Below, in pieces: positions 15,823 through 24,584 of a stretch of 64,000 nt of DNA. Position numbers and translations under genes: made by a program. Below the pieces are notes generated by a model. The model searched no databases, was not told where the DNA came from, and saw only the letters and a program-made list of their open reading frames with translations. How positions within the stretch are numbered: the stretch's first letter is position 1; every line of letters starts with the position of its first letter. Source of the DNA: Streptacidiphilus jiangxiensis (lineage in GTDB: Bacteria > Actinomycetota > Actinomycetes > Streptomycetales > Streptomycetaceae); the NCBI RefSeq assembly GCF_900109465.1, contig NZ_FOAZ01000014.1, positions 124,001 to 188,000 on the forward strand, given 5' to 3'.

Positions 15823-17043
15823 TCAGTCCTGGACCGGCAGGATCGCGCTGAGCGGCAGCACGCTGTGCTTGAGGTCGGGGTCCACCGGGCCGTTGAACGG
15901 CGGGTACTTGGGGGCGCCCGCGCCGCGGCGGTAGACCTCGGTGGAGATCTCCGGGTTCCGGTCGAACTCCGGGATCACCCGGTCGCCGAAGAGCTCCACC
16001 ATCTCCAGGTGCTCCTCGAAGGTCATGCCGCCCGCCAGGCCGAAGACCAACTGGTCGCAGCCGACCCGCTGGTAGGCCTCGACCTGCTCGCAGACCTCGT
16101 CGGGCGTGCCGCACAGCAGGTAGCCGCCGGCGATCAGCTCGTCGAGCAGCTCCTCGCCGCCGAAGGCGCCGAGGTTGATCGGGGGCTCCGGCCAGGTGAT
16201 GCCGTCGGCCGACTTCGGCATGGTGTCGTGGTAGAGGTTGACCAGCGTCACGATGTAGGCGTTGCCCGCCGAGAGGGCGATCTCGCGGGCCCGCTTGCGG
16301 TCGTTGAGGCAGACCACGGCGTTGGTCATCATCACGTTGTTGTTCTGGTAGTCGCCGAGGATCTCCACGGGGTTCTCGGCCGCCTCCTTGTAGGCCTCGA
16401 TCCTGCCCTTGAGGTTGTAGATCGGCTCGAAGTTGAAGGCGATGGCGCCGATCCCGAGCGAGCCCGCCTTGGCGAAGGAGGGCGGGTTCCCGCAGGCCAT
16501 CCAGATCGGCGGGTGGGAGTGGCCGTAGGGCTTGGGCAGGATGTTGTGCGGGGTCGGCACGGTGAAGTGCTGTCCCTGGAACGAGTAGTCGTGCTGCTCC
16601 CACATCCGCACGATCTCGCGGGAGACCTCGTCCCACTCCGGCTTGGTGGAGTCGGTGTCCATGATGTTGAAGGACTTCAGCTCGTGCGAGCCGGCGCCGC
16701 GGCCGGTTCCCCACTCGAACCGACCCTCGGTGATGTGGTCCAGCATCGCCGCGCGCTCGGCGAACCGGACCGGGTGCTCCTTGCGCGGCGAGAGCGAGTT
16801 GATGCCGGTGCCGAGGTGGATCCGCTCGGTGCGGGCCGCGACGTAGCCCATCACGACCTCGGGGGCGGACATGTGGCTGTACTCGGTGAGCGAGTGGTGC
16901 TCGCCGAACCAGACGAACTTCCAGTTGTGCTTGTCCGCCTTGATGGCGATCTCCATCTCGCGGCGGAGCGCGAGATGCTCCGAGGCCCGGTCGTGCGCGG
17001 CCGGGCCGGGGATGAACCCGTTGACGAAGATGCCGAATTCCAC
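15823..17043 (-). CDS. LLM-class flavin-dependent monooxygenase
   Basis: This is a 406-aa bacterial-luciferase-like monooxygenase. The N-terminus MEFGIFVNGFIPGP, VWFGEHHSLTEYSHMSAPEV (active-region His-His), IHLGTGINSLSPRKEHPVR and FEWGTGRGAGSHEL are typical of the group near alkanal and limonene-type monooxygenases. The C-terminal GTPDEVCEQVEAY and QLVFGLAGGMTFEEHLE are also typical. It is longer than the window's other LLM protein and belongs to a different branch. Its start (ATG 17043) lies 51 bases from a perfect 6-7-6 inverted repeat, so it is probably repressed by a TetR-type regulator. The AraC gene follows 42 bp downstream. Confidence 0.88.
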   Translation of the reverse strand: MEFGIFVNGFIPGPAAHDRASEHLALRREMEIAIKADKHNWKFVWFGEHHSLTEYSHMSAPEVVMGYVAARTERIHLGTGINSLSPRKEHPVRFAERAAMLDHITEGRFEWGTGRGAGSHELKSFNIMDTDSTKPEWDEVSREIVRMWEQHDYSFQGQHFTVPTPHNILPKPYGHSHPPIWMACGNPPSFAKAGSLGIGAIAFNFEPIYNLKGRIEAYKEAAENPVEILGDYQNNNVMMTNAVVCLNDRKRAREIALSAGNAYIVTLVNLYHDTMPKSADGITWPEPPINLGAFGGEELLDELIAGGYLLCGTPDEVCEQVEAYQRVGCDQLVFGLAGGMTFEEHLEMVELFGDRVIPEFDRNPEISTEVYRRGAGAPKYPPFNGPVDPDLKHSVLPLSAILPVQD

Positions 17044-17093
17044 GGTGGGCCCTCCAGGCTGTGACGGAGTCGCGCTGCGCGCGCCACAAGAAC

Positions 17094-17112
17094 ATCTGAC
17101 TATCCATCAGAT
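17094..17112. promoter_or_regulatory. Perfect inverted repeat, operator candidate
   Basis: ATCTGA-CTATCCA-TCAGAT is a perfect 6-bp inverted repeat with a 7-bp spacer, 51 bases upstream of the monooxygenase ATG. Size and spacing suit a TetR-family dimer, and TCTGA/TCAGA arms resemble those of actinobacterial lipid/steroid regulators. It lies in a locally AT-rich stretch likely to hold the promoter. Confidence 0.55.
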
Positions 17113-17178
17113 TTGGCGACAAGGCAACGGCCTGGGCGAGCTGAGCTGATGCTGCGTCAGATCACGGCGATACCAACG

Positions 17179-18027
17179 TCATGGGGTGACGAACGTGTAC
17201 CCCTCGTCCAACAGGCGCGGCAGCACGATGCGCAACGCCGCTACCGTCTGGGACCGGTCACCGCCGCCGTCGTGCTCCAGGATGATCGAGCCGGGACGGG
17301 TGGTGCGCAGGATCGTGTCGGTGATGTGGCCGGCTCCGGGCCGCGACCAGTCACGCGGGTCGACCGACCAGGCGAGCGGCGTGAGGTTCTGCCGCCGGCA
17401 CTCGTCCAGGACCTGACGCGACCACGCGCCGTACGGGGCCCGGAAGAACGTCGGTTCCACTCCGGTGACCTCCTCCAACGCCTCGCTGGTACGGGTCAGT
17501 TCGTCCCTGATCGCGGGTGCGGTGGCGCGCGTGAGGTCGGCGTGCGTCCAGGTGTGGTTGGCGAGCAGGTGCCCGCGCGCGGAGACCTCGCCCACCAGAG
17601 TGGGGAATCGGCTCACCTGCTGTCCCAGCTGGCAGAAGGTGGCGGTGATGTCGTACCGCTCCAGCAGCGCCAGCACCTGCGGGGTGTAGCGCGGGTCCGG
17701 ACCGTCGTCGATGGTCAGCGCGATCGCGTGCGGACCCTGGTGGACGTAGAAGACCGGCTCACCGTCACCGCTCCCGCTCGCGCCGGGTGAGGGGCTCGCC
17801 ACCGTGGTGCCGAGGCCCGTCCCGGTGCCCGGAACGGGCGAGGGGGACGGACCGGCGGACGCGCCCGTCGAGGCAGCAGCCGACGGCGAGGCCGAGCCCG
17901 CGCCCGCGGACGGACGGCCGCCCGCGGTCCGGGCCGCGGCGGGCGAGGAACAGCCGGTCAGCAGGCTGAGTCCGCCCAGGGTCAGCAGCGCCCGGCGGGA
18001 CAGGCGCGGGCGTATGAGCTCGTTCAC
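17179..18027 (-). CDS. Polysaccharide deacetylase lipoprotein (NodB domain)
   Basis: This is a 282-aa exported CE4 deacetylase. The GTG start at 18027 gives MNELIRPRLSRRALLTLGGL, a Tat-like double Arg followed by a lipobox (LLTGC). A Pro/Ser/Ala/Gly linker runs to about residue 85. The NodB domain shows all five motifs: TIDDGPDPRY (metal Asp-Asp), HTWTHADL (His-x3-His), FFRAPYGAW, VDPRDWSRPG and SIILEHDGGG. It probably removes N-acetyl groups from peptidoglycan or chitin-like polymers on the outer face. It is a single gene with a 108-bp gap after the upstream membrane-protein gene. Confidence 0.92.
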   Translation of the reverse strand: MNELIRPRLSRRALLTLGGLSLLTGCSSPAAARTAGGRPSAGAGSASPSAAASTGASAGPSPSPVPGTGTGLGTTVASPSPGASGSGDGEPVFYVHQGPHAIALTIDDGPDPRYTPQVLALLERYDITATFCQLGQQVSRFPTLVGEVSARGHLLANHTWTHADLTRATAPAIRDELTRTSEALEEVTGVEPTFFRAPYGAWSRQVLDECRRQNLTPLAWSVDPRDWSRPGAGHITDTILRTTRPGSIILEHDGGGDRSQTVAALRIVLPRLLDEGYTFVTP

Positions 18028-18135
18028 GGGCGCGCACACTACCCGGCCCACTACCCGCTCCAACAGACGCGTCCGCCCCTCGACCGCCCCGCGGCCGGCT
18101 GTTCACCCACCCGCCACCAGGTGGGTGGCCACGCG

Positions 18136-19500
18136 TCACCAGCCTCGCGAGGCCCGCTGCTCCTTGTCCAGCAGGGCGGCGCTGCGAAAGCGCCGGGTGG
18201 CCAGCCAGGCGAGCGGGCGCCAGGGGAAGAGGGTCCGGCTGACCGGGCCGCGGAGGTCCAGCCCCTCTCGCGCCAGGCCCGGAAGCAGGTACCGGGCGAA
18301 CGCGAGCCCGGCCTCGTCCGCGAGCCGCCCGACGGCCGCCCAGTCGCTTCCCCAGCCCGGCAGTTCCAGGACGCGGTAGCCTTCCGCGTCCAGCAGGGCC
18401 AGCCAGGTCCGCCGCCAGGTCGGCGTGTCCGCCCGGAACTCCTCGTACAGGACCAGCTCCGCGACGGGATGCCGGGCGAGCGCGGCCCGCACCCCGCCGT
18501 CCGGTGCGGGTGCGCCCACGACGGGCAGCACCAGCTGACCTGCGGGGTGGTGGAGCTTCAGTTCCCGGTGCTCGGGCGTCCAGCGCAGCAGCCGCTGGTG
18601 ACTGCGGCAGTCCACCTGGTCCGGGGCCGGTCCCTTGCGGCGACGCGCCGTGTGGCCGGGCAGCGGGGAGGGTCGACCCGCGGCTCCCGCATCGGGGTCG
18701 AAGCCGCCCAACGCCGCCACGGTGGCCGTGACCGGCGCGCCGGGCGGCAGGAAGGGTGCGGGCGCGGCGCCCGGACGGCGGCGTGGCCGCCGGGTGCCCG
18801 CCGGACGCCAGTTCGGCTGTGCGGTCGGCCGGGCCGTGGGCAGGGCGGCCGGGCGCGCGGCCACCGCCCCGGCCGCCGCCCGGTCCGACCGGCGGCGCTG
18901 CGGCCAGAGCCGCCCCGGCCCGATGGCCACCTCCAGGTACCGCTGCCCGCCCCGGGCCCGCCGGGCCGCCGAGCGGATCGAGGCCGGCCAGGCGCGCCAC
19001 ACCAGCGGGTCGACCAACGGGGGGACGACGCAGCCCAGAGCGAGTGCCGAGGCCGCAGCCCCCGGGCCCACCTCCAGCCGCACCGCGACGGCGGCGAACA
19101 GCAGCACGCACGTGGCCCGCCACGCGATCCGCCGCTGTCTGCTGCGCAGCCGCAGCGGCTCCGGCTCGCCGTGGTGCGGCGCGCGCCAGACCGGCCAGGT
19201 GAGGGTGGCGCAGAGCACCGCCGCGGCGGCGAGCCGCAGATCGGTCCGACCCTCGTCGACCAGGACCGTGAACGCGACCACGCCGAGGGGGATCCGCAGC
19301 GCCCGCCCCCATCCGCGGCCCAGCCGCTGGGCCCGGGCCCGGACGCGGCCCGCCCACAGCCGCACCACCCGCAACGGCCCGGCCACCCACGCGCACATGT
19401 CCCGCTCCCCCCTGTCGCTCCGCGCCTCGAAGGGCGCCACGGTGACACGGACGGGGGCGGGCCGTCCAGAGCCGCACGGTCCGCCCGCACCCGGACTCAC
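18136..19500 (-). CDS. Uncharacterised membrane protein, third gene of MoxR operon
   Basis: This 454-aa protein is not recognised. Hydrophobic segments at about residues 70-82, 88-100 and 128-160 suggest membrane helices in the N-terminal third. A very Arg/Pro/Ala-rich low-complexity middle (about 190-290) is followed by a soluble C-terminal domain (KLHHPAGQLVLPVVGAPAPD, then AELVLYEEFRADTPTWRRTW). The GTG start at 19500 overlaps the stop of the VWA gene by 4 bases, so it is coupled to the MoxR/VWA pair and probably serves the same function. Being coupled to a MoxR-VWA unit hints at a membrane anchor or substrate, but no activity can be assigned. Confidence 0.7.
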   Translation of the reverse strand: MSPGAGGPCGSGRPAPVRVTVAPFEARSDRGERDMCAWVAGPLRVVRLWAGRVRARAQRLGRGWGRALRIPLGVVAFTVLVDEGRTDLRLAAAAVLCATLTWPVWRAPHHGEPEPLRLRSRQRRIAWRATCVLLFAAVAVRLEVGPGAAASALALGCVVPPLVDPLVWRAWPASIRSAARRARGGQRYLEVAIGPGRLWPQRRRSDRAAAGAVAARPAALPTARPTAQPNWRPAGTRRPRRRPGAAPAPFLPPGAPVTATVAALGGFDPDAGAAGRPSPLPGHTARRRKGPAPDQVDCRSHQRLLRWTPEHRELKLHHPAGQLVLPVVGAPAPDGGVRAALARHPVAELVLYEEFRADTPTWRRTWLALLDAEGYRVLELPGWGSDWAAVGRLADEAGLAFARYLLPGLAREGLDLRGPVSRTLFPWRPLAWLATRRFRSAALLDKEQRASRGW

Positions 19501-21341
19501 GCCAGGTGGAAGACAGGGCCACGCGGGGTGAAGGGCAGCGTCGCGCCGCGCGGGACGAGGTAGGCGTGCTCACGGCCGCGCACCCGCAGCACGTCGCACT
19601 CGCCGTCGGTGATGATCAGCAGCGGCGCGGCGGGCGGGAAGTCGGGGGCGCGACCCAGCAGGTCCACTCCCGGCTGCAGCACCGTGCCGCCGCGGCCGTG
19701 GACGCGGACCCGGGCCGCGATCTCGGCGACGGGCAGGTAGCCCGCGTCGAACGGCGCCGCGTCGCAGAAGACGACGCGGGCCGCCGGGACGTCGCGCGAG
19801 GCGGCGTAGGAGGCGATCGCGCCGAGCGCCTTGCCGAGCAGGGTGCGGCTCATCGAGCCGGAGGTGTCCAGCAGCACCCCGAAGGTGCAGCGGGCCACCT
19901 CCTCGGGCGGGAAGTACCGGCCCGCGCGCGGGATGTCGGGCGTCGAGGCCTGGCGGCGGGCCGGGCGCGCGTAGGAACGCACCGGCTCCGGGCGCGGGAC
20001 GAACTCGTCGAACCAGCGAGCCAGTCGTGCGTCCCAGGGCAGCGGCGGCTGCGCGAGCGCGCGGATCTCCTCGACCAACCCGGCCGGCAGCAACCCGCGT
20101 TCGCGCTGGTGGAGCTCGAACCCCTGCTGCAGGCCACGCCGGTAGAACTCGTCGAGGTCGACGAACGTGCCGCCGCGCCCGTCACGACCACCGCGCGACA
20201 GCGGTTCGCCGAGCACGTCGCCGAGGCCCTTGCCGCGCAGCGTGGCCAGACGGCGCAGCCGCCGCTGGTCGCGGGCGATCCGGTCGTAGACCTCCTCCGT
20301 CGACAGGCCCTTCAGCTCCGGGTCGTGGAGCAGCCCTTCGGGCATCTCGCCGACGCCCATCTCCAGCAGCCAGCCGTTGATGACGTAGTCGGCAGCGACG
20401 TTGAACAGGTAGGGGTCACGTCCCCCGGTGCGCTCGCCGTGCCGCAGGGCGGCGTGCAGCATCTCGTGGGCGAGGATGAAGCGCCACTCCTCGTCGCTGT
20501 GCCGGCGCAGCGGGTTGACGTAGATCTCGCCCGCCTCGGCGTTGACGGCCGCGATGGCGATGCCGTGCGCGCGGGCCAGTTCGGCGTCGGCGACGAGCGT
20601 CAGCCCGGCGGCGATCCCGCCCAGCAGCGGGTAGGAGGAGACGAACCAGCCGAGTGCCCGCTCCCAGGGCCGCTGCGGCAGGCGCGGCCCGCCCAGCTCC
20701 TCACGGCGGCCGGCCGCCAGGTCCATGGCGGCGGAGACGGTGCGGGTGAGCGCGTGCGCGAACGCGAGGGTCCAGTCCTCGGGCGGCTGCTGCCAGGCCG
20801 CCCAGGTCTCCAGCACCTGGTCCGGCTCGCCCCCGGCGACGCCGCAGTCGGCGTACTCGGCCGGGACGCCGTCGCGGCGCCAGCGGGTCGCGAGCCGCTC
20901 CTCGTCGTCGCCCGGATGGACGGCGGGCAGCGTGTCCGGCGCCCGGCCCACGCCGAAGCCGGACAGGAAGCGGTTGACCACCGTGCAGCGGGCGGCCAGC
21001 TCCGCCCGGTCCGGCTGCTCCCGCCGCCCGCGCGCGGCCGGGACGTGGCCGAAGCCGAGATGCAACAGCGCGTGCGCGAGCGCCCAGGCCCACTCCTCCG
21101 GCTCCGCGCGGCGCCGACGGTTGTGGTGCAGCACGCCGTTGGAGGTGACCACGACCCAGCCGTGCGCGGGGTGGTGGGGGCAGACGTCCTCGGCGGCCCC
21201 GCAGACCGTGGCCGGGACGGCGTCCAGCGCCGTGTTGCGGCGCACCAGCGCCAACCCGGCGCCGAACGCCGCGACGGCCGGGTCCGCCGGGGTGTCGCTG
21301 CCGCCCGCCGGTGCGCGGCCGGTCCGGCGGCGCCCGCTCAC
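19497..21341 (-). CDS. VWA-like protein with duplicated metallopeptidase domain
   Basis: This is a 614-aa protein of the DUF2201 type: zinc-metallopeptidase-like region followed by a von Willebrand A-like domain. The metallopeptidase segment appears twice. Residues 82-99 read EEWAWALAHALLHLGFGH and residues 284-301 read EEWRFILAHEMLHAALRH. The second has an intact HExxH; in the first Ala replaces the Glu. The C-terminal VWA domain has the MIDAS DTSGS at 492-496 and IITDGECD later. Such proteins partner MoxR AAA+ ATPases as chaperone-like assembly factors. The GTG start at 21341 overlaps the MoxR stop by 4 bases. Confidence 0.85.
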   Translation of the reverse strand: MSGRRRTGRAPAGGSDTPADPAVAAFGAGLALVRRNTALDAVPATVCGAAEDVCPHHPAHGWVVVTSNGVLHHNRRRRAEPEEWAWALAHALLHLGFGHVPAARGRREQPDRAELAARCTVVNRFLSGFGVGRAPDTLPAVHPGDDEERLATRWRRDGVPAEYADCGVAGGEPDQVLETWAAWQQPPEDWTLAFAHALTRTVSAAMDLAAGRREELGGPRLPQRPWERALGWFVSSYPLLGGIAAGLTLVADAELARAHGIAIAAVNAEAGEIYVNPLRRHSDEEWRFILAHEMLHAALRHGERTGGRDPYLFNVAADYVINGWLLEMGVGEMPEGLLHDPELKGLSTEEVYDRIARDQRRLRRLATLRGKGLGDVLGEPLSRGGRDGRGGTFVDLDEFYRRGLQQGFELHQRERGLLPAGLVEEIRALAQPPLPWDARLARWFDEFVPRPEPVRSYARPARRQASTPDIPRAGRYFPPEEVARCTFGVLLDTSGSMSRTLLGKALGAIASYAASRDVPAARVVFCDAAPFDAGYLPVAEIAARVRVHGRGGTVLQPGVDLLGRAPDFPPAAPLLIITDGECDVLRVRGREHAYLVPRGATLPFTPRGPVFHLA

Positions 21342-22402
21342 CGGCGGGCCTCGACCAGGCGCGGCATGTCGCGCGCGGCCTCGATCAGGAACCACGAGGG
21401 CAGCACCGGGTTGCCGTCGGGCCCGTCGGCGATGACGGTCTGCGCGACCTCGACGGAGATCTCCGCCAGCTGCACCAGCAGCGACTTGGCCCGGTAGCCG
21501 GTCTGCCGCACGGCCGCCGAGGCGTGCTCCTTGCTGGCCGGCAGCTCCTTGACCAGGCGTCCGCGGAAGGCGTCGGCGAGGTAGTAGAGCAGGTCGCGGT
21601 CCTCGACGCGGTTCGGCCAGGAGGCGTCGCCCTTGAGGATCGCGTCCAGCCCGTAGGAGTTACGCACGATCTTGGCGTAGCCGCAGAAGGCGACCGCGTG
21701 CGCGGGCGTCAGCAGGCCGTGGGCGAGCACCTTCAGGGTGGGCTCGTCCAGGGTGGGGCCGAAGGAGTGCAGCGTGTCCGAGAGCATGTGCCAGGCACGC
21801 GGGGTGGAGAAGGGCTCCTCCGTCTTGGGCGGGGCGGACCACAGGTGGTCGGGGCGGTCGGTGAGGTGGTCGGTGATCCACGGGTGGATCCCCGCGCCCC
21901 CGGCCCAGGTGAGCCAGTCGTCGGCGCTCGCCCGCAGATGGACGTGGACCAGGCGGTTCAGCAGCGCGGACGGCATGGGGCGCGCCAGCGCGCCGTCGGT
22001 GGACCGGTTGCCCGCGCCGATGACGATGCTGCCGGGCGGCAGCTCGTAGGAGCCGATCCGGCGGTCCAGGATCAGCGAGTAGAACGCCTTCTGCACGTCC
22101 GGCGTGGCCGCGTTGAGCTCGTCCAGGAAGAGGCAGTAGGGCTCGTCGCGGGCGATCGCCTCCGGCGGGCAGAACCGCGACCGCCCCTCGGGAGTGATCT
22201 GCGGGACACCGATCAGGTCCTCCGGCGCGAGCTGCGTGCCGAGCAGCGAGACGCACTCCAGGCCGAGCGACTCGGCGAACTGGCCCACCAGCGACGACTT
22301 GCCGATCCCGGGCGCCCCCCAGAGGAACACGGGCCGCACCGTCGCCAGCCCGAGCAGCAGCTCGGGCACCTGGGAGGGGGACACCGTGACGGAACTCTGC
22401 AC
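21338..22402 (-). CDS. MoxR-family AAA+ ATPase
   Basis: This is a 354-aa AAA+ ATPase. It has Walker A GAPGIGKS (residues 29-36), Walker B CLFLDELNAA, sensor 1 in IVIGAGNRS, and the family stretch LIGVPQITPEGRSRFCPPEA. GTG at 22402 was chosen because GAGGAGAG lies about six bases upstream. In-frame codons before it run into a Pro/Ala-rich stretch. MoxR proteins work with VWA-domain proteins to mature or load metals into enzyme complexes. Here the next two genes, a VWA/metallopeptidase and a membrane protein, are joined to it by 4-base overlaps, giving a three-gene unit. Confidence 0.9.
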   Translation of the reverse strand: MQSSVTVSPSQVPELLLGLATVRPVFLWGAPGIGKSSLVGQFAESLGLECVSLLGTQLAPEDLIGVPQITPEGRSRFCPPEAIARDEPYCLFLDELNAATPDVQKAFYSLILDRRIGSYELPPGSIVIGAGNRSTDGALARPMPSALLNRLVHVHLRASADDWLTWAGGAGIHPWITDHLTDRPDHLWSAPPKTEEPFSTPRAWHMLSDTLHSFGPTLDEPTLKVLAHGLLTPAHAVAFCGYAKIVRNSYGLDAILKGDASWPNRVEDRDLLYYLADAFRGRLVKELPASKEHASAAVRQTGYRAKSLLVQLAEISVEVAQTVIADGPDGNPVLPSWFLIEAARDMPRLVEARR

Positions 22403-22545
22403 AACTCTCCTCAAGGAGGGGGATACGGGGATGACCGGCCGCCTGTCGGTGGCAGGCCGGGCCGGGGCTGCCAGTGTGAACCGCCCGTGCCCGTGCATGC
22501 ACCGGGTTTTCCGCGCCGCCACGCCCCTCTCCCCACGTCGGAGGG

Positions 22546-22974
22546 TCAGTTGCAGGTACCGCTACCGCTGTAGCAGGGCTGGTGGTCGCCGGTCGGCGCG
22601 GGCGCGGGGGTCGGGTGCGTGCGGTCGTAGCCCTGCTGGGCGAGGGTCAGCAGCACCGTCAGCGCGGCGGCGGCGAGCAGCTGCGACCCGAACGTCCACG
22701 GCGCCCGCAGCACCGCGGCCACCACCACGAGAGCGAGGGCGGCGAAGAGCAGCCACTGCGTCCGGGCCAGCTCGGTCCGCAGCGTCGCGTCGACGCTCGC
22801 CGAGTCGTCACCCGCGGCCCAGATCTGCAGCCCGCCACCGAGCCACAGCCACACGTAGAGCAGGACCTCGACGCCCAGCAGGACGCAGCTCGCCACGACG
22901 TCCACCGGGAGCGGTGCCCGCGGGACTCGGAACCGGCCGCGGCTCGTCGGGGTCTCAGGGTTCAACACGATCAT
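22546..22974 (-). CDS. Small membrane protein, DUF6234-like
   Basis: This is a 142-aa integral membrane protein with three hydrophobic segments: about residues 25-47 (VVASCVLLGVEVLLYVWLWL), 70-90 (WLLFAALALVVVAAVL) and 97-113 (LLAAAALTVLLTLAQQG). A Pro/Ala tail ends in a Cys pair (PCYSGSGTCN). That helix arrangement and the Cys-x-S-x-S-G-x-C end recall the DUF6234 family of streptomycetes, from memory. It has no known function. The ATG at 22974 was taken as the start. It is convergent with nothing and lies upstream of the MoxR operon on the same strand, with a 143-bp gap. Confidence 0.65.
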   Translation of the reverse strand: MIVLNPETPTSRGRFRVPRAPLPVDVVASCVLLGVEVLLYVWLWLGGGLQIWAAGDDSASVDATLRTELARTQWLLFAALALVVVAAVLRAPWTFGSQLLAAAALTVLLTLAQQGYDRTHPTPAPAPTGDHQPCYSGSGTCN

Positions 22975-23109
22975 GCCCGCCACCCTGGCCCACCCGCTCC
23001 CCGGATCGCCTGAGTACGGATACTCAGACGCCTTCCACGTTCCCACCTGCGCGTCGCCGCAGTGCCGGGCTAATCTCGTTCAGGTTGGTCACTGCAGAAC
23101 AGGGGGGCT

Positions 23110-23742
23110 ATGTCCAGCGGTGCCGTGTCACTGATCGTTGCCATCGTCGGCGTCCTCGGAACCCTTGGGTCATCCGTGTGGACGCAACGTCTGGGCCAAC
23201 AGACGAAAGCCCGGGAGATGGCGCACGAAGCAGAGCGCGCCACGATCCAGCACTCTCGCGAGCAAGAGGCACGGCAGTACAACGAACTCCGAATTACGTG
23301 CAGCAACCTCAACGTCCGGGCCCGGGAGTACCGTGACGCGCTGAACGAGCTCTTCTTCGCGCTGCGCGACAGGAGCGTGACCGCAGAGATCAGGGAAGAA
23401 GTCGCCCGATCGAGGCGCGAGTACCGCACCACCCGCGGAGAAGCCCAGATGATCATTGGCGATGCCGTCCTGGACGCCAGTTCGATCGTCAATCGGGAAC
23501 TGGGGCGCGCTTACGGGATTCTGATGCGGATGGACCGAAGCCAGCCTCCCCGCCGGGACGACAGCCTCGACGAAGCAGAACGCATCCTGCAAAGCGTGAT
23601 GGTGGCGACCAACGTGATGCGACAGCAGATGCGGAACGAACTTGGCGTCAGCGCCTCTGCCGGTCCACCCCGTCGGCCGACAACGGACCCTGCCGTCGCG
23701 GAGAGGGGAAAAGCAGGGCGATTCGGCTCGACATCTACTTGA
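23110..23742 (+). CDS. Hypothetical protein, one TM helix and coiled coil
   Basis: This 210-aa protein is not recognised. The N-terminus is a membrane helix (VSLIVAIVGVLGTLGSSVW, about 6-24). It is followed by a charged, helix-forming region (about 25-175) with heptad-like spacing (KAREMAHEAERATIQHSREQ) and a Pro/Arg-rich tail. A cytoplasmic coiled coil tethered to the membrane is the likely form. Codon use is less GC-biased than its neighbours (ATGATCATTGGCGATGCC, GGAACTGGGGCG), hinting at recent transfer or weak expression. It stands next to the two truncated genes at 23.8-24.5 kb, in a region that looks rearranged. Confidence 0.7.
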   Translation: MSSGAVSLIVAIVGVLGTLGSSVWTQRLGQQTKAREMAHEAERATIQHSREQEARQYNELRITCSNLNVRAREYRDALNELFFALRDRSVTAEIREEVARSRREYRTTRGEAQMIIGDAVLDASSIVNRELGRAYGILMRMDRSQPPRRDDSLDEAERILQSVMVATNVMRQQMRNELGVSASAGPPRRPTTDPAVAERGKAGRFGSTST

Positions 23743-23770
23743 TTCCGGATCGAGCGCGCAGTTGGCCGAC

Positions 23771-24050
23771 CTAGTGCGCCAGGTACGCGAGGGCGTCCGG
23801 GGCGAGGTCGCTCGCGCGCTGCTTGTCGTGGATCGCGCTCCCGAGCCGCGCCTCGACCAGGAACCGGTATGCGAAGACCTCCACGTTCGGCGCGCACCAG
23901 AACAAGTCGCTGCGCGGGACCACGAACTCGCCGTCTGGCCCGTACATCACCTCCGGCCGGCAGGCGAAGTCGCGGTCGGAGCAGACGACGGCGGACCGGC
24001 CGCTGTGGTGCAGATAGAGGTACCAGATGATGCAGGACTGCTGGTCACGG
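23771..24050 (-). pseudogene. C-terminal remnant of a truncated gene
   Basis: The minus frame ending at the TAG at 23771 reads as protein-like sequence for about 90 residues: CIIWYLYLHHSGRSAVV, VMYGPDGEFVVPRSDLFWCAP, then NVEVFAYRFLVEARLGSAIH and APDALAYLAH. This resembles the C-terminus of SMI1/KNR4-like or related streptomycete proteins (…CAPS.E.FAYRFW.E…). Upstream of about 24050 the frame stays open only as the antisense of the opposing remnant, with no start codon or ribosome site at a sensible place. The N-terminal part therefore appears to be missing. The family call is tentative. Confidence 0.5.
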
Positions 24051-24054
24051 GAGA

Positions 24055-24522
24055 AAGAAACGAGGCGATCGCGATCGTCGACGGGACTGGGCAGCGGCCC
24101 CCCCACGTCCGTTGGGACGACCGCTGCCTCATCGACGTCTCCCCCGACGGTCGCGAGTTCATGACCGTCGGGCACGATGCGGACAACGCCGTCTTCCACA
24201 GCTTCCCGGACGGCACCGAGCTGTGCCGCTTCGCGGTCGACCGCTTCGTCGCCCAGGCAGGAGCCAATGAGGACGCGAGCATCGGTGACGAAGAGGACGA
24301 CGACGCACATGTCGCGTGGAGCGGGGGCTACCTCGACAGCGCCACCGCGGTGATCACCATCGCCGGAGAGACCGAGGACGACGAATGGAGCGTCCCGTAC
24401 GTCGTCGACTGCCCAGCGGAGCGGTCCGAGGCCGCCTTCCTGCCGACCCTCGGCTGTGCGGCGACGGCACCTGGACCACCGTCGACGAGAACGGCCGGCT
24501 GACACTCTGGAAGCTCGGCTGA
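24055..24522 (+). pseudogene. Frameshifted, 5'-truncated hypothetical gene
   Basis: The plus frame reads convincingly from about 24100: HVRWDDRCLIDVSPDGREFM, then VGHDADNAVFHSFPDGTELC and AHVAWSGGYLDSATAVITIA. It fails around 24420-24465, and the natural ending GDGTWTTVDENGRLTLWKLG is in the next frame, stopping at 24522. A single indel in that interval restores one protein. No start codon with a ribosome site precedes it. The repeated D-G-x-x-T/W strands look like a beta-propeller-type hypothetical protein. With the opposing remnant at 23771-24050, both genes have lost their 5' ends at the same place. Confidence 0.55.
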
Positions 24523-24584
24523 TCGCCTCCCGGCACTGCCCCGCCCCACGCCGGGCCTGACCGCCTGGGGCCCCGCGCGCAGCA

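Noticed and set aside
23110-24522. Toxin-antitoxin or contact-dependent immunity module
   Set aside because: The SMI1/KNR4-like remnant and coiled-coil protein are suggestive, but there is no toxin domain and two of the three frames are broken.
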